In this document: positions 18,778-27,480 of the stretch, one piece after another
Numbering within the stretch: the stretch's first letter is position 1
Layout of the letters: each line of letters starts with the position of its first letter
Source of the DNA: Campylobacter sp. RM6914
GTDB taxonomy: Bacteria; Campylobacterota; Campylobacteria; Campylobacterales; Campylobacteraceae
DNA: 64,000 nt
Direction of reading: 5' to 3'
Assembly: GCF_004803835.1 (NCBI RefSeq)
Contig: NZ_CP012545.1
Location: 310,001-374,000 of the forward strand
Notes under the pieces: model-generated
What the model saw: only the letters and a program-made list of their open reading frames with translations
Told to the model about the DNA's origin: nothing
Databases searched by the model: none
Position numbers and translations under genes: made by a program

Positions 18778-19236
18778 TTATTTATGATAGGGATGGTTTG
18801 CATTTATACAAAGTCCTCTAAAAATTTGCTCAAATAGCATGAGCTTGGCTATCTTGTGCGCCAATGTCATCGGGCTTAGACTAATGATCTTGTCTGCTTT
18901 ATTTTTTAAATTTTCACTAAGGCCGTAAGCGCCACCGATGAAGAAGTTGATTTGATTGTTGTTTTCAAAAATTTTTGCAAAATCTTTGCTGTTTAAACTG
19001 CTTCCGCGCTCATCAAGCATGATGCAGTAGCCTTTTAAATTTGGCTCATAAACTTCGTCATAAGCCTTTAAAGCATCATTTGCTCCTATGCTTTGAGCCT
19101 TTGCGATTTTATCATTAAAAAGTATTTTGTCTTTAATATTTGCAAATTTAGCCGACATTTTTATATACTCTTTGATCTCTTTTTCAAAGTTATCGGCTTT
19201 TGTTTTTTGTATACTAAAAACAGAAATTTCCAACAT
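18778..19236 (-). CDS. rlmH: 23S rRNA pseudouridine(1915) N3-methyltransferase RlmH
   Basis: A 152-residue SPOUT methyltransferase. The SAM-binding knot motif [10 protein letters not shown] is near residue 103, followed by [24 protein letters not shown] and the conserved C-terminal end NHPYHK. RlmH methylates pseudouridine 1915 of 23S rRNA in 70S ribosomes. It lies directly after the accD stop and 9 bases before dksA on the same transcript. Confidence 0.95.
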   Translation of the reverse strand: MLEISVFSIQKTKADNFEKEIKEYIKMSAKFANIKDKILFNDKIAKAQSIGANDALKAYDEVYEPNLKGYCIMLDERGSSLNSKDFAKIFENNNQINFFIGGAYGLSENLKNKADKIISLSPMTLAHKIAKLMLFEQIFRGLCINANHPYHK

Positions 19237-20181
19237 TTAGCCTTTGTTTTTTAACTTTAATTCAAACGGCTTATCGTTAGAATTTAAAAATTCTTGATTT
19301 TCCAACTCATCAAGGGTTGGTTTTTTGTGCTTAAGCGGTGCGTTGTTTGTTAAAAATTTTATTATATCGCTTATAAATTTCTTATGTTCGTTTCTAGGAA
19401 CGATAGCATCGATAAGTCCGTGTTCTAGTAAAAATTCAGCCCTTTGAAAACCGTCCGGCAGATCAGCTCCGATAGTTTGTTTTATAACACGCTGTCCTGC
19501 AAATCCTATAAGTGCACCGGGCTCTGCTATGATAATATCTCCAAGCCATGCAAAACTAGCGCTTACACCACCCATGGTAGGGTCTGTTAGGACAGAAATG
19601 TAAGGAATTTTAGCCTCATCAAGAAGCTTAAGAGCTGCAGATGTTTTTGACATTTGCATTAAAGAAAATGTGCTTTCTTGCATTCTTGCTCCGCCTGAAG
19701 CGCTTATGATAACTAATGCTTCTTTCTTTGTGATAGCGCGCTTGATAGCACGAACGATCTTTTCTCCCTCTACCGAGGCAAGAGACCCACCCATAAAGCC
19801 AAAGTCAAATACCACAAGTTGGATACCAACACCTTCGCATTTCGCTTCTCCGCAAATTACTGAGCTGTTTCGTCCCGTTTTTTCACTACTTTCGCTAATA
19901 CGCTTTTTGTAAGATTTTTTATCAACAAAATTTAGCGGGTCAACAGGCTTTAAATTTGCATCAAATTCAACAAATGTGCCTTCATCGCATATAAGTTTTA
20001 TACGTTCTTCCGGTTTTAATCTCATGTGGTGAGCGCACTTTGGGCATACGTTAAAACACGCCTCAACCTCTTTATAATACATTAACGAGTGACAGCGGTC
20101 GCACTTTACCCAGTGAGTTGGCGCCTCTTCCGGGCGTGGCTGCGTTTTTCGTATTTTGGAAAAAATATCGGTAAAATTCAT
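19237..20181 (-). CDS. accD: Acetyl-CoA carboxylase carboxyltransferase subunit beta
   Basis: A 314-residue subunit that, with AccA, transfers the carboxyl group from biotin to acetyl-CoA to make malonyl-CoA. The N-terminal zinc ribbon has CDRC at about 27-30 and CPKC near 49-52. The crotonase-like domain has SASGGARMQEST, TDPTMGGVSASFAWLGDI and EPGALIGFAGQRVIKQT. birA and fabD in this window act on the same pathway. It heads the minus-strand set accD-rlmH-dksA-membrane protein-dus-recO and has its own TATAAT at 20214-20219. Confidence 0.97.
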   Translation of the reverse strand: MNFTDIFSKIRKTQPRPEEAPTHWVKCDRCHSLMYYKEVEACFNVCPKCAHHMRLKPEERIKLICDEGTFVEFDANLKPVDPLNFVDKKSYKKRISESSEKTGRNSSVICGEAKCEGVGIQLVVFDFGFMGGSLASVEGEKIVRAIKRAITKKEALVIISASGGARMQESTFSLMQMSKTSAALKLLDEAKIPYISVLTDPTMGGVSASFAWLGDIIIAEPGALIGFAGQRVIKQTIGADLPDGFQRAEFLLEHGLIDAIVPRNEHKKFISDIIKFLTNNAPLKHKKPTLDELENQEFLNSNDKPFELKLKNKG

Positions 20182-20213
20182 TTTCTGACCTACTTAATTA
20201 CAAAATTGTTCGG

Positions 20214-20240
20214 ATTATATCTAAAATTGCCTTTTTTTTT
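20214..20240 (-). promoter_or_regulatory. Promoter for the accD operon with a poly-A tract upstream
   Basis: On the minus strand a perfect TATAAT lies at 20219-20214, about 33 bases before the accD start. A run of nine A (T9 on the plus strand, 20232-20240) lies 12 bases upstream of it, where a -35 box would otherwise be. Periodic A/T tracts often replace the -35 element in Campylobacter promoters. No better function for the tract is visible. Confidence 0.6.
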
Positions 20241-20302
20241 CTTATAGGTGATTTAAATTTATAAAAATATTGTCTTTATGTTTTTGGTATATAAGGAGGG
20301 GC

Positions 20303-20322
20303 GACGCGGAAATTTCCGCGTC
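20303..20322 (-). terminator. Loopless 20-base palindrome just after bamA
   Basis: A perfect inverted repeat with arms GACGCGGAAA / TTTCCGCGTC begins 7 bases after the bamA stop. It could form a strong stem at the 3' end of bamA RNA, but the next bases in that direction (GCCCCTCC) are not a U-tract, so it is not a standard intrinsic terminator. The same architecture occurs after asd at 50165-50190. Confidence 0.5.
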
Positions 20323-20329
20323 AAAGAGA

Positions 20330-22567
20330 TTAAAATCTTCTTCCGATAGTAAATTCAAATGTGTTTGTTTCGTCGTTATGTTTTTTATCAAGAGCTCTTG
20401 CAAAGATAAGTTGTAGTGGTCCAATAGGTGTAACCCACTCTATACCAGCACCGACGGATGAACGTTTTATCTCGTTTAGGTTTTTCTCTCCGATCATACC
20501 GTAGTCATAAAACAATACGCCACGCATTTTAACGCGCTCTATTAATGGAATACTTAACTCAACAGAGTTATTAAAGGCTATTTGACCACCTGTTTCATAC
20601 CATTGTCCATCTTTGGCTAGCACTTTTGGAGAGACGCTTCTACTTTCATATCCACGTAAATTTCTAATGCCGCCAAGGTATAATTTTTCGTTGATAGGCA
20701 CATATCCATTATCCCATATCTTGCCAAAATTTGACTTATATCTGATGATTAGGTCATAATCGATATATTCTCTAAGACCTAGATAATAGTTGAAATTTGT
20801 TCTATTTTTAAAGAATTCCTCATCTCCGCCAAGACCGGCAGCTTCAAGAGAAGTGCCTGCGATAATACCGCGACGAGGCAGATAGTAGTCGTCTGTGCTG
20901 TTGTACGAGATAGCTGGTATTATAGAGCTTTTTATGTTTCTGCCCTCTTTATATCCTACCTCTTTTAAGACATCTTTTAGTCCTTGTATATCACTTTGTT
21001 CTATGACATATGTTAGAGAGGCATTTAAATTTCTTGTAAGTTTTCTACCGACTGTGGTACTAAAGCCGTATGATTTTTCATCATAACTATCCCAGTCGTA
21101 ATCGTTTGCATAGATGCTTCCGCCCCAGCTGTATTCTGAGTCAAATACACGCGGGTTTGTAAGGCTGATTTGTCCTGAAAGTTCATCGTCGCTTTTGTCT
21201 ATACTGATGGTTCCTTGCATGCCAGAGCCAAATATATTTGTATCAGAAAGTGAAGCGTTTAAAAGTAGACCGTCAGAGCTACCATAGCCGATACCACCGC
21301 TAATGGTTCCTGTAGACGCCTCTTTGACTTCAACTGTTAGATCTACTGTGTTTTTATCTACTCGCTCTTCTTTGATATCAACATCATCAAAGTAGCTCGT
21401 TCTTTTTAGTGCATCTTTTGAGTCTTGAAGATCGGTTCTGCTATATAAATTTCCCTCGGTTAGATATAGTTCTCGTCTAACAACGCGGTCAACAGTGCGG
21501 TCGTTGCCTGCAATTTGAACATTTCTTATGTATACTTGTTCGCCGGAATCTACTTCGTATTCGATATCAACCGTTTGGTTGTTTTCGTATTTTTGAGTTT
21601 TTGGGTAGACCTTAACAAACGCATAACCTTTATCGGCTACTAAGTCATCAAGCTTTTTCATGTCTTGACGAAGACGAGCCGAATTCATGCGGTCGCCAGG
21701 CTCGAGTTTAAAGTCTTTTAAAATTTCATCCGTATCAAGCTCAAGCTCACTTGGTGCATTTATGCCGACTTTTGCCACGTCATAAGGTTTACCTTCGTGG
21801 ATATAGTAAGTAAGATCGGCTGTGTAGTTATCAAAAGATGAGTTTAGATAAGGCGAAGATACGGTTGCGTCAAGATAACCTTTTTGAAAGTATCTATCTT
21901 GAATTCTTGCAGGATCATTAGGAAGCTCTTGAAGCTTGACTTTGCCGTCATTCCTGCCCCACATCCAACCCATAAATTCACGACTTTTGTTTGCTACAAG
22001 CGGCTCCATGTCACTGTAGTCGAATTTTTGTACGCCTATTAAATTTACTTTATTGATTATCATGTTTTCGCCGCGGTTTACGTTCATTGTTATAAACAGT
22101 GAGCTTTCATTGCCTGCAACAGCCTCTTTTTGCACATCTACAACCGTGTCAAAATAGCCTTTTGATTCGTAATATTGGCGAATTCTCTCTTTTGTTTTTT
22201 CTATGATCAAGTCGTCATACATATTGCCGGGCTTTATGCTTATTAAAGACTCGATAGCTGTTTTGTCGTTTGTTACTACACCTTTTATGTCAAGTCTTGC
22301 AATGCTTGGCTTTTCTTTTATGTTTACGGTTATGTTGCCTTTATTATCCGTGTCTATCCAGATGTCTTGCATGTAGCCTTGTTTATAAAGGTTTATTATC
22401 GCCCTGTCTGTCGCATCGCCGGTAAGCTCGTCTCCTACTTTAAGACCCATTATATCCTTTGCGACTTCTGGTGAAAGGTGGATAAGTCCTTTGAAATTTA
22501 TAGACTGAATTTTTTCCGCATTTAGGCCGCTTAGAGCCAAAAGTACTAAAAATAAGCTTTTTTTCAT
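20330..22567 (-). CDS. bamA: Outer-membrane protein assembly factor BamA (Omp85)
   Basis: A 745-residue outer-membrane protein that inserts beta-barrel proteins. A signal peptide (MKKSLFLVLLALSGLNA) is followed by about 400 residues of POTRA domains, recognisable by GYMQDIWIDTD, YYESKGYFDTVVDVQ, RYFQKGYLDATVSS and the last one with DRVVRRELYLTEGNLYSRTDLQDSKDALKRTSYFDDVDI. The C-terminal 16-strand barrel has GGIRNLRGYE with the conserved RG of loop 6 and ends TFEFTIGRRF with terminal Phe. Its start faces tyrA across a short divergent gap. Confidence 0.97.
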   Translation of the reverse strand: MKKSLFLVLLALSGLNAEKIQSINFKGLIHLSPEVAKDIMGLKVGDELTGDATDRAIINLYKQGYMQDIWIDTDNKGNITVNIKEKPSIARLDIKGVVTNDKTAIESLISIKPGNMYDDLIIEKTKERIRQYYESKGYFDTVVDVQKEAVAGNESSLFITMNVNRGENMIINKVNLIGVQKFDYSDMEPLVANKSREFMGWMWGRNDGKVKLQELPNDPARIQDRYFQKGYLDATVSSPYLNSSFDNYTADLTYYIHEGKPYDVAKVGINAPSELELDTDEILKDFKLEPGDRMNSARLRQDMKKLDDLVADKGYAFVKVYPKTQKYENNQTVDIEYEVDSGEQVYIRNVQIAGNDRTVDRVVRRELYLTEGNLYSRTDLQDSKDALKRTSYFDDVDIKEERVDKNTVDLTVEVKEASTGTISGGIGYGSSDGLLLNASLSDTNIFGSGMQGTISIDKSDDELSGQISLTNPRVFDSEYSWGGSIYANDYDWDSYDEKSYGFSTTVGRKLTRNLNASLTYVIEQSDIQGLKDVLKEVGYKEGRNIKSSIIPAISYNSTDDYYLPRRGIIAGTSLEAAGLGGDEEFFKNRTNFNYYLGLREYIDYDLIIRYKSNFGKIWDNGYVPINEKLYLGGIRNLRGYESRSVSPKVLAKDGQWYETGGQIAFNNSVELSIPLIERVKMRGVLFYDYGMIGEKNLNEIKRSSVGAGIEWVTPIGPLQLIFARALDKKHNDETNTFEFTIGRRF

Positions 22568-22587
22568 TAAATTTAACCTAAATATTG

Positions 22588-22605
22588 AGTATAAAGACGT
22601 ATAAT
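22588..22605. promoter_or_regulatory. Divergent promoter region between bamA and tyrA
   Basis: On the plus strand, TATAAT at 22600-22605 suits tyrA, about 57 bases before its ATG. On the minus strand, TATACT at 22593-22588 or TATTAT a little upstream could serve bamA. The gap is nearly all A/T, so -10-like matches are expected by chance and the exact boxes are uncertain. Confidence 0.45.
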
Positions 22606-22661
22606 ATCATATTTATTTTTAAAATATATAAAAATTGACAAAATTTAAAAGGGCGTTAAAT

Positions 22662-23492
22662 ATGAAAGTTGGGATAGTTGGACTAGGATTAATCGGCGGT
22701 TCATTGGGGCTTGCATTAAAGGATGAAAAGCTTATATCTTGTGTTAGCGGATATGACATAAAACAAGAGCATCAAAGCAAGGCGCTAGAGTTAGGACTTG
22801 TGCATGAAATTTTAACTCTTGATGAAATGAAAAGAAAATGCGACATCATCTTTCTTGCTATACCGGTTGAAGCGATAATCCAAACTATGCAAAATTTAAA
22901 CGATATCAGCGATGATACTACGATTATTGATTTTGGTTCTACAAAACAAAAGATCATCCAAGCCGTTCCAAAAGAAATTCGTAAAAATTTTATACCGGCT
23001 CACCCGATGGCGGGAACTGAATATTCTGGGCCGGAAGCCGCGTTTAAAAGTCTTTATAAGGATGCAGTTGTTGTGGTTTGCGACTTTGAAGAAAGTAGTG
23101 AAAAGCATGTTAAGCGCTCGGTTGAGTTGTTTTCTCATCTTGGTATGAAGATCGTCTTCATGAGCGCAAAAGAGCACGATCATCATGTCGGTATAATCTC
23201 GCATCTGCCTCACGCTATCGCATTTTCTTTGGCAAGTGGCGTTTTAAAAGAAGAGGACACAAGGCATATTATGGCGCTTGGAGGCCCTACATTTCGTGGT
23301 ATGATCCGTGTTGCAAAAAGTTCTCCTATAATGTGGAGTGATATTTTTAAGCAAAATAAAGACAATATTTTAGAGGCGATTAAAATATTTAAAAACGAAC
23401 TTAGCGAATGCGAAAAACTAGTTCAAAACGAGCAGTGGAACGAACTTTACGACTGGATGAGTCAGGCTAGAAAGATACGCGAAATTTTATGA
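22662..23492 (+). CDS. tyrA: Prephenate dehydrogenase
   Basis: A 276-residue NAD-dependent enzyme converting prephenate to 4-hydroxyphenylpyruvate for tyrosine. The Rossmann motif GLGLIGGSLGLAL is at residues 6-18 from ATG 22662. The catalytic region has PAHPMAGTEYSGPEAA (His and Gly of the HPMxG motif) and HDHHVGIISHLPHAIAFSLA. No chorismate mutase or ACT domain is fused. ATG 22662 is chosen over TTG 22635 because the protein then begins with the Rossmann fold and AAAAGGG lies 7 bases upstream. Confidence 0.95.
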   Translation: MKVGIVGLGLIGGSLGLALKDEKLISCVSGYDIKQEHQSKALELGLVHEILTLDEMKRKCDIIFLAIPVEAIIQTMQNLNDISDDTTIIDFGSTKQKIIQAVPKEIRKNFIPAHPMAGTEYSGPEAAFKSLYKDAVVVVCDFEESSEKHVKRSVELFSHLGMKIVFMSAKEHDHHVGIISHLPHAIAFSLASGVLKEEDTRHIMALGGPTFRGMIRVAKSSPIMWSDIFKQNKDNILEAIKIFKNELSECEKLVQNEQWNELYDWMSQARKIREIL

Positions 23493-23551
23493 TTAACTTA
23501 AAATTTATTCGCTTTTTTGTAAAATTCACGAAAAATTTAAGGGTGATTTGA

Positions 23552-24922
23552 ATGAGAAGACAGGGTTTTAACGGGTTTTTTGTAGTTTTGATTTTATTGA
23601 TCATGGTTATAGGCGGAGGTATTTTTTATCTTTTAGGTTCTAATAATTTTGAAAGAAACAAGCCTATTATCGGTATAAAAGATAAGGTTTATTGGAATTT
23701 AAGATCACCGATGAATATTAAATTTCAAGATGACAGCGGAGTCAAATTTGTTCGTATAAGCATGAATGACGGACAAAACGACCTAACTGTACTAAATCAA
23801 GTAATCGACAATCCAACGCAGCAGCTTGACATAAATTTAACATTTCCTAAGACCGGTTTTTTTAGCGCAAAAGAGACCTATGAGATGACGATAGAAGCTG
23901 TTGATACAAGCAGGTGGAATTTCTTTTTAGGTAATAAATCAGAAAAAAAAGTTCAAGTTATACTCGATACTACAAAACCCGAGCTTTACGTGCTTTCTCA
24001 GTCGTATTCTATATCAAAAGGCGGTAGTGCGGTTGTTGTATTTAAAGCAACTGATAACGAAATGAAAGAGGTTTTTGTTCAAACTAGCTATGGCAAGCAG
24101 TTTAAAGCAATACCTTTTTATCAAGAAAATTATTACATGGCTGTGCTTGCATGGCCGGTTAATGTCGAGAATTTTAGTGCGGATGTGATAGCGAGGGATT
24201 TTGCGGGCAACGAAAGCAAGGCTCGCGTTAGATATTTTTATCAAAATGTAAAATACAAAACATCTACAATCGCGTTAAAAGATAATTTCTTGGATGGTAA
24301 AATTTCAGATCTTACCGATCAATACGCAAAAGATGCGTTAAATTTATCACGTCTTGAGAAGATGAAATTTATAAACGAAACTTTGCGAAATGAAAATAAT
24401 AAAAAAATCTCCGAGATAACATCTAATGTTGATGCAAATTTAATTAGCGACTTTGCGGTTAATACTTTTTATCCGTTAAGAAACGGTAAAAAAGTGGCTG
24501 ACTTTGCGGATCATAGGTATTATACATACAACGGACAACCTGTTAGTGAGTCTTGGCACATGGGAATAGATTTTGCTAGCGTAGCACAAGCTCCTATCGT
24601 TTCAAGTAACGCAGGCCGGGTGGTTTTTGCGGGAGATAATGGAATTTATGGTTTAAATATCATAATAGATCACGGTTTTGGTATCTACTCTTTATATGCA
24701 CACTGTTCAAGCTCTAATGTAAAAGAGGGAGATAATGTTGCTCCAGGAGAGCAGATCGGAACAACCGGGATAAGCGGACTTGCGCTTGGAGATCATTTGC
24801 ACTTTGGAATTTTAGTGCAAGGCGAAGAAGTAAGGCCGCAACAATGGATGGATAAAAAGTGGATAAAGGATAATGTTACCGATGTTCTTGATGCTGCTAA
24901 AAAAATGATAGACAAGAAATAA
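23552..24922 (+). CDS. M23 family peptidoglycan metallopeptidase
   Basis: A 456-residue membrane-anchored cell-wall hydrolase. The N-terminal helix (about 8-28, FFVVLILLIMVIGGGIFYLLG) anchors it, two beta-rich domains follow to about 310, and the C-terminal LytM/M23 domain holds the zinc ligands HMGIDFA (His and Asp) near 335 and HLHFG near 417, with HGFGIYSLYAHCSS between. Relatives in Helicobacter and Campylobacter trim peptidoglycan cross-links or peptides to produce helical shape; that role here is inferred. A GTGATTTG stretch and weak Shine-Dalgarno precede ATG. It lies between tyrA and lpxC. Confidence 0.88.
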   Translation: MRRQGFNGFFVVLILLIMVIGGGIFYLLGSNNFERNKPIIGIKDKVYWNLRSPMNIKFQDDSGVKFVRISMNDGQNDLTVLNQVIDNPTQQLDINLTFPKTGFFSAKETYEMTIEAVDTSRWNFFLGNKSEKKVQVILDTTKPELYVLSQSYSISKGGSAVVVFKATDNEMKEVFVQTSYGKQFKAIPFYQENYYMAVLAWPVNVENFSADVIARDFAGNESKARVRYFYQNVKYKTSTIALKDNFLDGKISDLTDQYAKDALNLSRLEKMKFINETLRNENNKKISEITSNVDANLISDFAVNTFYPLRNGKKVADFADHRYYTYNGQPVSESWHMGIDFASVAQAPIVSSNAGRVVFAGDNGIYGLNIIIDHGFGIYSLYAHCSSSNVKEGDNVAPGEQIGTTGISGLALGDHLHFGILVQGEEVRPQQWMDKKWIKDNVTDVLDAAKKMIDKK

Positions 24923-24946
24923 TTTGCAAAAATAACTTTAAAATGC

Positions 24947-24952
24947 TATTAT
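24947..24952 (+). promoter_or_regulatory. Candidate -10 box for lpxC
   Basis: TATTAT lies 30 bases before the TTG start of lpxC in a 60-base AT-rich gap, with no -35 box visible. AAAGGA at 24971-24976 is the ribosome-binding site that fixes the TTG start at 24983. The -10 call is by motif only. Confidence 0.4.
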
Positions 24953-24982
24953 TTCACGATTAAAATTTATAAAGGAAAATAG

Positions 24983-25867
24983 TTGAAACAAACTACTATT
25001 GCAAGAAGGGTCGAGACCGTAGGTATCGGGCTTCACAAGGGTGAGCCGATACATTTAGCGCTTGAGCCTCTTGATGCAAATATGGGTATAATTTTTCATA
25101 GAACCGACCTGGGTATAAGTTTTAAAGCCGAGCCGTCAAATGTAGTAAACACTCAAATGGCAACGGTTGTCGGAAATGAAAAAGGTTTTGTAAGCACGAT
25201 AGAACATTTGTTAAGCGCGATAAACGGATACGGCATAGATAATATTAGAATTTTGCTTGATGCAAATGAAATTCCAGTCATGGACGGTAGCGCGATAAGT
25301 TTTTGCATGCTACTTGACGAAGCTGGCGTAGTTCAACTTAACGAGGGCAAAAAGGTTATCTTGGTGCGTCGTGAAGTAGAGGTTGCTGAGGGGTCTAAAT
25401 TTGTTAGAACACTGCCTTCTTCAAACCCAAAATTTGACTACACTATTAAATTTAACCACCCGGTTATCGGCGAACAAAGATATGTTTTTGAATTTAGTAA
25501 GACAAATTTCATCAAAGAGATAGCAAGGGCAAGAACGTTTGGATTTTTAAAAGATCTTCAAATGCTTCAGGCTCAAAATTTAGCTCTTGGTGCTTCGCTT
25601 GATAATGCAGTAGCCATAGACGATAATAGAATTTTAAATCCTGAAGGGCTAAGGTTTGAAAACGAATTTGTAAGGCATAAAATTTTAGATGCCATCGGCG
25701 ATCTTAGCTTACTTGGTGCACCTTTGCTTGGCGACTACGTCGCATTTGCAGGTAGCCATGACTTAAACCACAAGCTAACATTAGCGATCTTAGCTGATGA
25801 GAAAAACTACGAAATGGTAACGCTAAGCGGCGAACTGCTAAAAGATTACCAAAGGGTTTTTGCATAA
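24983..25867 (+). CDS. lpxC: UDP-3-O-acyl-N-acetylglucosamine deacetylase
   Basis: A 294-residue zinc deacetylase performing the first committed step of lipid A synthesis. Landmarks are VGIGLHKG near residue 13, the zinc-binding EHLLSAINGYGIDN near 74 (His) and the paired His and Asp of RHKILDAIGDLSLLG near 232; the general base lies in VMDGSA near 98-103. The start is TTG with AAAGGA six bases upstream. Its stop TAA at 25865-25867 overlaps the first plausible codon of tsaB. Confidence 0.97.
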   Translation: MKQTTIARRVETVGIGLHKGEPIHLALEPLDANMGIIFHRTDLGISFKAEPSNVVNTQMATVVGNEKGFVSTIEHLLSAINGYGIDNIRILLDANEIPVMDGSAISFCMLLDEAGVVQLNEGKKVILVRREVEVAEGSKFVRTLPSSNPKFDYTIKFNHPVIGEQRYVFEFSKTNFIKEIARARTFGFLKDLQMLQAQNLALGASLDNAVAIDDNRILNPEGLRFENEFVRHKILDAIGDLSLLGAPLLGDYVAFAGSHDLNHKLTLAILADEKNYEMVTLSGELLKDYQRVFA

Positions 25868-26310
25868 AAAATATCGATATTCTTGTCGTTTCATTAGTCT
25901 CGCCTCTCATGGTGGGACTATATGAAAACGACGTAAAATTTAAAGAAATTTCCACCCAAGATCATGTCAGCGAAGCTCTGATAGAGATTTTAGAAGAGCT
26001 AGATAAAGAGTATAATATACAAAAAATAATCTATGCAAATACACCTGGAAGCTTTATGGGTTTAAAGGTGGCTTATGTGATTTTAAAGACCTTTTGCGAG
26101 GTTAGAGGCTGTGAGTTTTATGCGGTAAGCGGATTTGATCTAAATGAAAACAACCCAATAAGAGCAAACAAAAAATTAAGCTTTGTAAAGTATGATAATA
26201 AAATTGTGCTTGAAGAAAAAGAGCCCGTAAAATTTAAACTTCCTCAAATTTTAGATAAATTAAAACTAAATTCAGATACACTACCTGATTATATTATACA
26301 AGCAGTTTAG
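25864..26310 (+). CDS. tsaB: TsaB-like protein (tRNA t6A modification), unusual start
   Basis: TsaB supports TsaD in making the t6A base next to the anticodon. I recognise the family from IIYANTPGSFMGLKVAYVILKTF (the GPGSFTGLR-type motif) and VSGFDLN. The usual first beta-strand, here IDILVVSLVSPLMVGLYEND, lies upstream of the first ATG (25909), and no ATG, GTG or TTG occurs in frame between it and the lpxC end. ATA at 25864 overlaps the lpxC stop and has AAAGGG seven bases upstream, so I extend the gene there; a conservative annotation would start at 25909 (133 residues). At 148 residues it is much shorter than the roughly 230-residue E. coli TsaB. Confidence 0.75.
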   Translation: MKNIDILVVSLVSPLMVGLYENDVKFKEISTQDHVSEALIEILEELDKEYNIQKIIYANTPGSFMGLKVAYVILKTFCEVRGCEFYAVSGFDLNENNPIRANKKLSFVKYDNKIVLEEKEPVKFKLPQILDKLKLNSDTLPDYIIQAV

Positions 26311-26318
26311 GAGTCTTT

Positions 26319-27203
26319 TTGAATATCATAGTTCCTGCAACTAGTGCAAATTTAGGACCCGGTTTTGACGCACTAGGGCTTAGCGTCAGTCTTTATAACG
26401 AAGTTAGCATACAATCTGCAAAATTTAGCTCCGTTTCCATTAACGGCGAAGGTAGTGAGAATGTAAATTTAAAAAGAAATAATCTTTTTATCAGCATATT
26501 TAATGAAATTTTTACCGAACTTACCGGAGAAAATGAAAATTTTAGAGTAGTTTTTGATAATAAAATCCCATTTTCCAGAGGACTAGGAAGTAGTTCTGCA
26601 GTTATTGTCGGGGCCATAGCGAGTGCGTATGTGATGGCTGGATTTAAGGCAGATAGGCAAGTTGTTTTAAACAGAGCTTTAACTTATGAAAATCACCCTG
26701 ACAATATCACTCCTGCAACTCTTGGCGGGTTTATAAGTGCGGTTGTTGACAGTGGCAGAGTTTATGCCAATAAATTTGAAGTAGACGATAGTCTAAAAGC
26801 CGTGGTTGTTATACCAAATGTTGCCATGAATACTAATCAATCAAGAAGCGTTTTACCTAAAAACTACACGATAAAAGAGTGTGTAAATAACCTATCTCAT
26901 GCTGCGTTTTTAACATCTTGTTTTTGCTCTAAGAGATATGATCTTTTAAAGATAGCGTGTAAAGATATGATGCATGAAGAAAGGCGTATGAGCGCACTTG
27001 ATGAGTTGTTTGAAGTTAGAAAGCTAGCTTATGAAAACGGTGCGCTAATGAGCTCTTTATCAGGTTCTGGGTCTAGCTTTTTAAATATCGTTTATGCAAA
27101 CGACGCTCAAAATTTTAGAAATAAATTAGCCGGTAAATTTAATAAATTTAGGGTTGAAATTTTTTCATTTGACAACGACGGTTTTCAAATAATACAAAGC
27201 TAA
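26319..27203 (+). CDS. thrB: Homoserine kinase
   Basis: A 294-residue GHMP kinase that phosphorylates homoserine in threonine synthesis. The N-terminus IVPATSANLGPGFDALGLSVSL is the family hallmark, the ATP-binding PFSRGLGSSSAVIVGAI is near residue 84, and a glycine-rich C-terminal motif SLSGSGSSFLN is near 247. The start is TTG at 26319 with AGGAG about 5 bases before it. It follows tsaB by 8 bases, and no leader peptide or riboswitch is visible ahead of it. Confidence 0.96.
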   Translation: MNIIVPATSANLGPGFDALGLSVSLYNEVSIQSAKFSSVSINGEGSENVNLKRNNLFISIFNEIFTELTGENENFRVVFDNKIPFSRGLGSSSAVIVGAIASAYVMAGFKADRQVVLNRALTYENHPDNITPATLGGFISAVVDSGRVYANKFEVDDSLKAVVVIPNVAMNTNQSRSVLPKNYTIKECVNNLSHAAFLTSCFCSKRYDLLKIACKDMMHEERRMSALDELFEVRKLAYENGALMSSLSGSGSSFLNIVYANDAQNFRNKLAGKFNKFRVEIFSFDNDGFQIIQS

Positions 27204-27225
27204 AAAAAAGCAAAAAAAAGATATA

Positions 27226-27480
27226 ATGAATAAGAACAGCCCTATAAGAACGTGTGTTTCATGCAAAAGCAAAATGCCTCAAATAATATTAAAAAGATAT
27301 AGAGTTATAAGCGGTGTGATACAAACCGGAAAAGGCGACGGTCGCAGTTTTTATTTGTGCGACAAATGTTTACAAAAAGACGAAAAAATTTTAAAAAAAA
27401 TACTTGACAGATATATAAAAAGCGTTATCGGCTTAGAAGCGTCAAATTTAAAGGAGAAACTCTTAAATGAGCAGTGTTAG
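27226..27480 (+). CDS. YlxR/RnpM family RNA-binding protein (DUF448)
   Basis: An 84-residue basic protein with the family signature [19 protein letters not shown] at residues 8-26 and [15 protein letters not shown] near 42-56, matching the DUF448 GRGAYLC pattern. In other bacteria YlxR lies in the nusA-infB operon; the Bacillus protein (RnpM) binds the RNase P RNA. Here it overlaps infB by 14 bases. No good Shine-Dalgarno precedes ATG 27226, and the sequence TATAATG overlaps the start, so expression may rely on read-through and coupling. Confidence 0.85.
   Translation: MNKNSPIRTCVSCKSKMPQIILKRYRVISGVIQTGKGDGRSFYLCDKCLQKDEKILKKILDRYIKSVIGLEASNLKEKLLNEQC

Noticed and set aside
20232-20240. T9/A9 tract as a phase-variable switch for accD
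   Set aside because: It lies upstream of the -10 box of an essential gene, is not G/C, and A/T tracts are ordinary promoter elements in Campylobacter.
24950-24962. TTTCACGA as a possible ParB (parS) site
   Set aside because: Only one half of the palindrome is present; no full TGTTTCACGTGAAACA-like site was found in the window.
26300-26320. Attenuator or riboswitch ahead of thrB
   Set aside because: Only 8 bases separate tsaB and thrB, too short for a leader or structured RNA.
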